This document shows, one piece after another, positions 61,314 through 64,000 of a stretch of 64,000 bases of DNA. The notes under the pieces were generated by a model, which did no database searches, was not told where the DNA came from, and saw only the letters and a program-made list of their open reading frames with translations. The DNA is from Lachnospiraceae bacterium UBA2864 (GTDB lineage Bacteria > Bacillota > Clostridia > Lachnospirales > Lachnospiraceae): the NCBI GenBank assembly GCA_002350525.1, contig DEFA01000050.1:20322-84321 (forward strand), written 5' to 3'. Numbering within the stretch: position 1 is the first letter of the stretch; each line of letters begins with the position of its first letter. The position numbers and the translations under genes were made by a program.

Positions 61314-62069
61314 TTATTTCACCTCCCCGATTAGGTAATCATATAGCTTTTCAGCAGAACTGAAGTCGATATCATGGCCATTCTCGTCTGTGATCATGCC
61401 TGGCTCATACTTTCGACCGTAGTCCAATTCATATATGAAATAGTCGATGTTTTCAACTGCATCCTTCAACAGTTTCCGAAGCAAAAACACCACCGTACTT
61501 TCATGAGAAATCTGAAGTGAAGCTCCGTTGCAAAAATCACACTCAACGTTATCCCTGCTATTACGGAATAGACTATCTACCTTTCTTACCAAATCCGATG
61601 AGTCCCTTAAACGATTCAGTATCTCCACAAATTCTTCTTTACTGATACTTGCACTGAATTCTTTGGTATTTTCATACAATACCCTGTGAATCATCCTCTC
61701 GACTTGCTGAAATCGTACGATTCCCAATGTTCTCTTATCTAAGAAAGATGTGCCGTTTTGACCTTTTATGATCCATTCACAATCGGAATTATTGATGATG
61801 TACAGGTAATCCGTCCAATTCTCCGTAATGTCAATTACCCTTTCTTCCTTGTAGGTAATCAGATGGATCAGTTCTTCCTCGTAACCGTAATGAGACTTAT
61901 TAAACCGGATCACAAAACTCTCATAGTTACTGTAGTTCGAAAACAATCCCGCTTCGAACATTTCCAGAATTCTATCAGCATTCCCATCCGGATACATATC
62001 TCCATTAAATTCTACTGACGAAAAAATCTTTCCGTCCCGGTCAATGTAAATAATCTTTCCTCTTGTCAT
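61314..62069 (-). CDS. Hypothetical protein of the HTH/KilA-N cassette
   Basis: A 251-residue soluble protein that I do not recognise. The N-terminal half is beta-rich (GKIIYIDRDGKIFSSVEFNG, LIHLITYKEERVIDITENW) and the C-terminal half helical, with CDFCNG as an isolated Cys pair and an acidic end. The ATG at 62069 follows GGAGGTG; an ATG 18 codons upstream lacks it. The stop is one base before the KilA-N start, whose ribosome binding site lies within this gene, so the two are coupled. Partner or target of the KilA-N protein is a reasonable guess only. Confidence 0.6.
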   Translation of the reverse strand: MTRGKIIYIDRDGKIFSSVEFNGDMYPDGNADRILEMFEAGLFSNYSNYESFVIRFNKSHYGYEEELIHLITYKEERVIDITENWTDYLYIINNSDCEWIIKGQNGTSFLDKRTLGIVRFQQVERMIHRVLYENTKEFSASISKEEFVEILNRLRDSSDLVRKVDSLFRNSRDNVECDFCNGASLQISHESTVVFLLRKLLKDAVENIDYFIYELDYGRKYEPGMITDENGHDIDFSSAEKLYDYLIGEVK

Positions 62070-62122
62070 CACGCACCTCCGATTTTTTTCTTTTATCGTA
62101 TGATATGCGTGATTTTTTGTCA

Positions 62123-62139
62123 TTGGACGGATAGTCCAA
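62123..62139. promoter_or_regulatory. Inverted repeat upstream of the unknown/KilA-N pair
   Basis: TTGGAC-ggata-GTCCAA, a perfect 6-bp dyad in the 78-base gap after the HTH gene; candidate operator for the HTH protein or a small hairpin. Confidence 0.45.
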
Positions 62140-62147
62140 AATTCCGG

Positions 62148-62474
62148 CTATGCAACAAGTAGAGAATAATAAGCCTGCATTCGTTTTACAAATTGGTTTG
62201 AATTAGCCTTTGTAACCAAACAACAATCATACGTATACTTTGTGTATTGTTTCACTAAAAGATCCTCCATATGAAGATGGAACAATTCACTAAGTCGAAG
62301 AAGATTATCAACTGAAGGCAGTATTATTCCCTTAAACCATCTGTATACCGGTTGCGGGCATGACAATCCAAGATACTGTTGAATATCCTTTACGCTATAT
62401 CCATTCTCATATGCATATTTTCGGAGATTGTTTCCGGTCTTCTCCATATCAATTATAGTTTTACTTTCAATCAT
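62148..62474 (-). CDS. XRE-type helix-turn-helix regulator
   Basis: A 108-residue protein with an XRE-like helix-turn-helix at about residues 15-70 (NLRKYAYENGYSVKDIQQYL, GLSCPQPVYRWFKG, LPSVDNLLRLSELF) and a short helical tail. The start ATG overlaps the rlmD stop region by eight bases, so it may be translated together with rlmD. It lies before the unknown/KilA-N pair, and a dyad follows in the gap, which suggests that it controls that pair. Confidence 0.85.
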   Translation of the reverse strand: MIESKTIIDMEKTGNNLRKYAYENGYSVKDIQQYLGLSCPQPVYRWFKGIILPSVDNLLRLSELFHLHMEDLLVKQYTKYTYDCCLVTKANSNQFVKRMQAYYSLLVA

Positions 62475-63951
62475 TCATCCTGTCCCCTTTTATTCTGTAG
62501 TAATCCTCCATCTCAACATCCAGAGTGATAGCTTTCGGACGGGTGTTGCTCATTTTCTGCAAAAGACTCACGACCTCTACATGTCCGCTGTGCGGGAACA
62601 TATCGCAGGCCGTGAATTTTTTCAGTTCATATCCCTTTCTGCTCAGGATCTGCACATCTCGTGCGAGAGTTGCCGGATTACAGGATACATATACTATTCT
62701 ATCCGGGCTCATAGAGGATATTGTCTCCAAAAGTTTTTCGTCGCAGCCCTTTCTCGGCGGATCCACAACGATCACATCTGCTTTGCTTCCCTGTCCGCCG
62801 GTGGAATAAATATCCGTAACCACATCCTCGGCTTTTCCCACATAAAAGCTTGTGTTGGAGAAACCGTTCAGTTCCGCGTTCTGCTTTGCATCCTCGATTG
62901 CCTGTGGTACGATCTCCACACCATAGACCTCCTTTGCTTTTCCCGCAAGGAAGAGGCTTATAGTTCCAATTCCACAGTACATGTCCCATACATTTTCTTC
63001 GCCCGAAAGCTTTGCATACTGCAATGCTCTGCCGTACAGACGTTCGGTCTGATATGCATTTATCTGGAAGAAACTTTCCACCGAAATTCTGAATTTTACA
63101 TCACCGATATAATCAAAGATATGATCTTCACCGAAGATGCACTTAGATTCAAACCCGATTATCCTGTTGGTCTTCTGCTTATTGATATTTACCATCACCG
63201 ACTTGAGTGCCAGTTTCTTCTCGGCTGAGGCATTATACTCGTCAACTGCCCCTCCAAGAAGTTCCAAAAGTTTATCCTTATTCGGCACCGAGTCACCGTT
63301 CACAACAAGTGCCACCATAACTTCGCCGGTCGCAAATCCGACTCTTGTTATAAGATGTCTCAAAAGCCCCTTACCCGTTTCCTCATCATACACTCCGACC
63401 GTACATTCATCTATATACTGCTTAACAGCTGCAATAATGTTTTTATTCACGGGATGACCTGTAAGGCAATTGTCGATCGGAATGATCGAGTGGGTTCTCT
63501 GGGCATAGAATCCGATGGCAGCCCGACCTTCTCTGTCAAGGCCTATAGGGAACTGCATCTTATTTCTGAAATGAAACGGCTCTTCTTCCATTCCAAGGAT
63601 TCCTTCGCAGAGTTCTTCCGCATTCTCAACCTTACCGATTCTCTTAAGACAATTTATAACTCTGCTCTTCTTCATATCCAGCTGGGCACTGTAATTCATA
63701 TGTTGAATGATGCATCCGCCGCACTGTCTCGCAACCGGGCACTTCGCCTCACATCTTACATCCGAAGCCTCGATCAGTTTCTCCAGTCTTCCGAAGGCAT
63801 AGTTTTTCATAACCTTTACGATTTTAACGTCTGCCAAGTCACCTGTCACTGTATCCTTTACAAAAACCGCCATTCCATCCACATGGCCGATTCCCATTCC
63901 CTCCTCGGAAATATCCTCTATTTTAATCTGATATATGTCATTCTTATTCAT
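62467..63951 (-). CDS. rlmD: 23S rRNA (uracil-C5)-methyltransferase RlmD/RumA family
   Basis: A 494-residue SAM-dependent RNA methyltransferase. An N-terminal TRAM domain (about 1-60) is followed by CEAKCPVARQCGGC, the iron-sulphur cysteines of the family; the catalytic part has DMYCGIGTISLFLA, VDPPRKGC and the nucleophile Cys424 in SCNPATLARD. Most Firmicute members of this family modify U1939 or U747 of 23S rRNA; RlmCD-type enzymes do both. AAAGGAG precedes the ATG at 63951. It reads from near the right edge, just after a partial hairpin repeat. Confidence 0.93.
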   Translation of the reverse strand: MNKNDIYQIKIEDISEEGMGIGHVDGMAVFVKDTVTGDLADVKIVKVMKNYAFGRLEKLIEASDVRCEAKCPVARQCGGCIIQHMNYSAQLDMKKSRVINCLKRIGKVENAEELCEGILGMEEEPFHFRNKMQFPIGLDREGRAAIGFYAQRTHSIIPIDNCLTGHPVNKNIIAAVKQYIDECTVGVYDEETGKGLLRHLITRVGFATGEVMVALVVNGDSVPNKDKLLELLGGAVDEYNASAEKKLALKSVMVNINKQKTNRIIGFESKCIFGEDHIFDYIGDVKFRISVESFFQINAYQTERLYGRALQYAKLSGEENVWDMYCGIGTISLFLAGKAKEVYGVEIVPQAIEDAKQNAELNGFSNTSFYVGKAEDVVTDIYSTGGQGSKADVIVVDPPRKGCDEKLLETISSMSPDRIVYVSCNPATLARDVQILSRKGYELKKFTACDMFPHSGHVEVVSLLQKMSNTRPKAITLDVEMEDYYRIKGDRMND

Positions 63952-63977
63952 CTATATCTCCTTTTACAGCCCCGGGT

Positions 63978-64000
63978 AATCGCTTTGCGATTCTGCATCC
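63978..64000 (-). repeat. Possible third repeat-element fragment at the window edge
   Basis: AATCGC-ttt-GCGATT hairpin followed by TGCA; on the minus strand the wording TGCAGAA..CGC-AAA-GCG resembles the fourth hairpin region of the element at 11612. Too little sequence remains to be sure. Confidence 0.35.

Noticed and set aside
60455..62474. Prophage remnant suspected from the KilA-N domain
   Set aside because: No integrase, structural, lysis or replication genes are visible and neighbours are chromosomal; an accessory cassette is the safer description.

Overview
The window looks like a chromosomal segment of a low-to-moderate GC, Gram-positive anaerobe of the Lachnospiraceae type (Butyrivibrio, Pseudobutyrivibrio or Lachnospira would fit). 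This is inferred from AGGAGG-like ribosome binding sites, lipoprotein signal peptides in place of periplasmic targeting, an S-box (SAM-I) riboswitch in front of metK, a YesL (DUF624) protein, and many plant cell-wall sugar genes. No phage structural genes, transposases, tRNA or rRNA genes, or CRISPR arrays were seen.

Layout. 1-13.2 kb: a truncated PAS/GAF-type sensor, a DivIVA-like coiled-coil protein, a lipoprotein, metG, murA, a large membrane-anchored protein with a [G/S]YDQ-repeat tail, a MATE transporter, an AraC regulator behind an unusual structured repeat, and an unknown gene. 13.4-16.9 kb: an intracellular GH5 glucanase and a GH16 lipoprotein glucanase around an AraC regulator. 16.9-19.9 kb: pyrimidine genes pyrB and pyrI with a divergent carbamoyltransferase and a DUF3592 protein. 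19.9-38.6 kb: a pectin/rhamnogalacturonan and xylan locus. It has one operon for galacturonate and rhamnose catabolism (uxaB-uxaA-rhaB-rhaA-rhaD), a divergent LacI repressor with uxaC, a sugar ABC importer followed by GH43 and an (alpha/alpha)6 hydrolase, and an AraC regulator with GH28 and YesL. 38.8-49 kb: two paralogous lipoproteins, metK with its SAM riboswitch, a LacI regulator, a HIT protein, an aldose-epimerase-like protein and a GH94 cellobiose phosphorylase. 49-58 kb: an acyl-ACP thioesterase with its own ACP, a MacAB-like efflux system, and a GntR-controlled double ABC operon. 58-64 kb: small membrane proteins, a DUF4097 lipoprotein, an HTH/unknown/KilA-N cassette and rlmD.

How it works together. 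Oligosaccharides released outside the cell would enter through the ABC importer and be cut inside by GH28, GH43, GH5 and GH94 enzymes that carry no signal peptide. The rhamnose and galacturonate produced go through the Rha and Uxa enzymes. An identical 14-bp palindrome in the uxaB promoter and in the importer promoter suggests that one LacI-type repressor controls both. A 10-bp motif repeated three times around the neighbouring AraC gene suggests a second, activating input.

Most unusual structures: (i) a short multi-hairpin repeat that sits in the 5' leader of one regulator gene and, at a second place, supplies the last ten codons and stop of uxaB; (ii) a cloverleaf-like inverted-repeat structure between the SAM riboswitch terminator and metK; (iii) a FUS-like [G/S]YDQ tail on a membrane protein; (iv) an 11-residue coiled-coil repeat with cysteine on a fixed register; (v) a carbamoyltransferase with altered substrate motifs.
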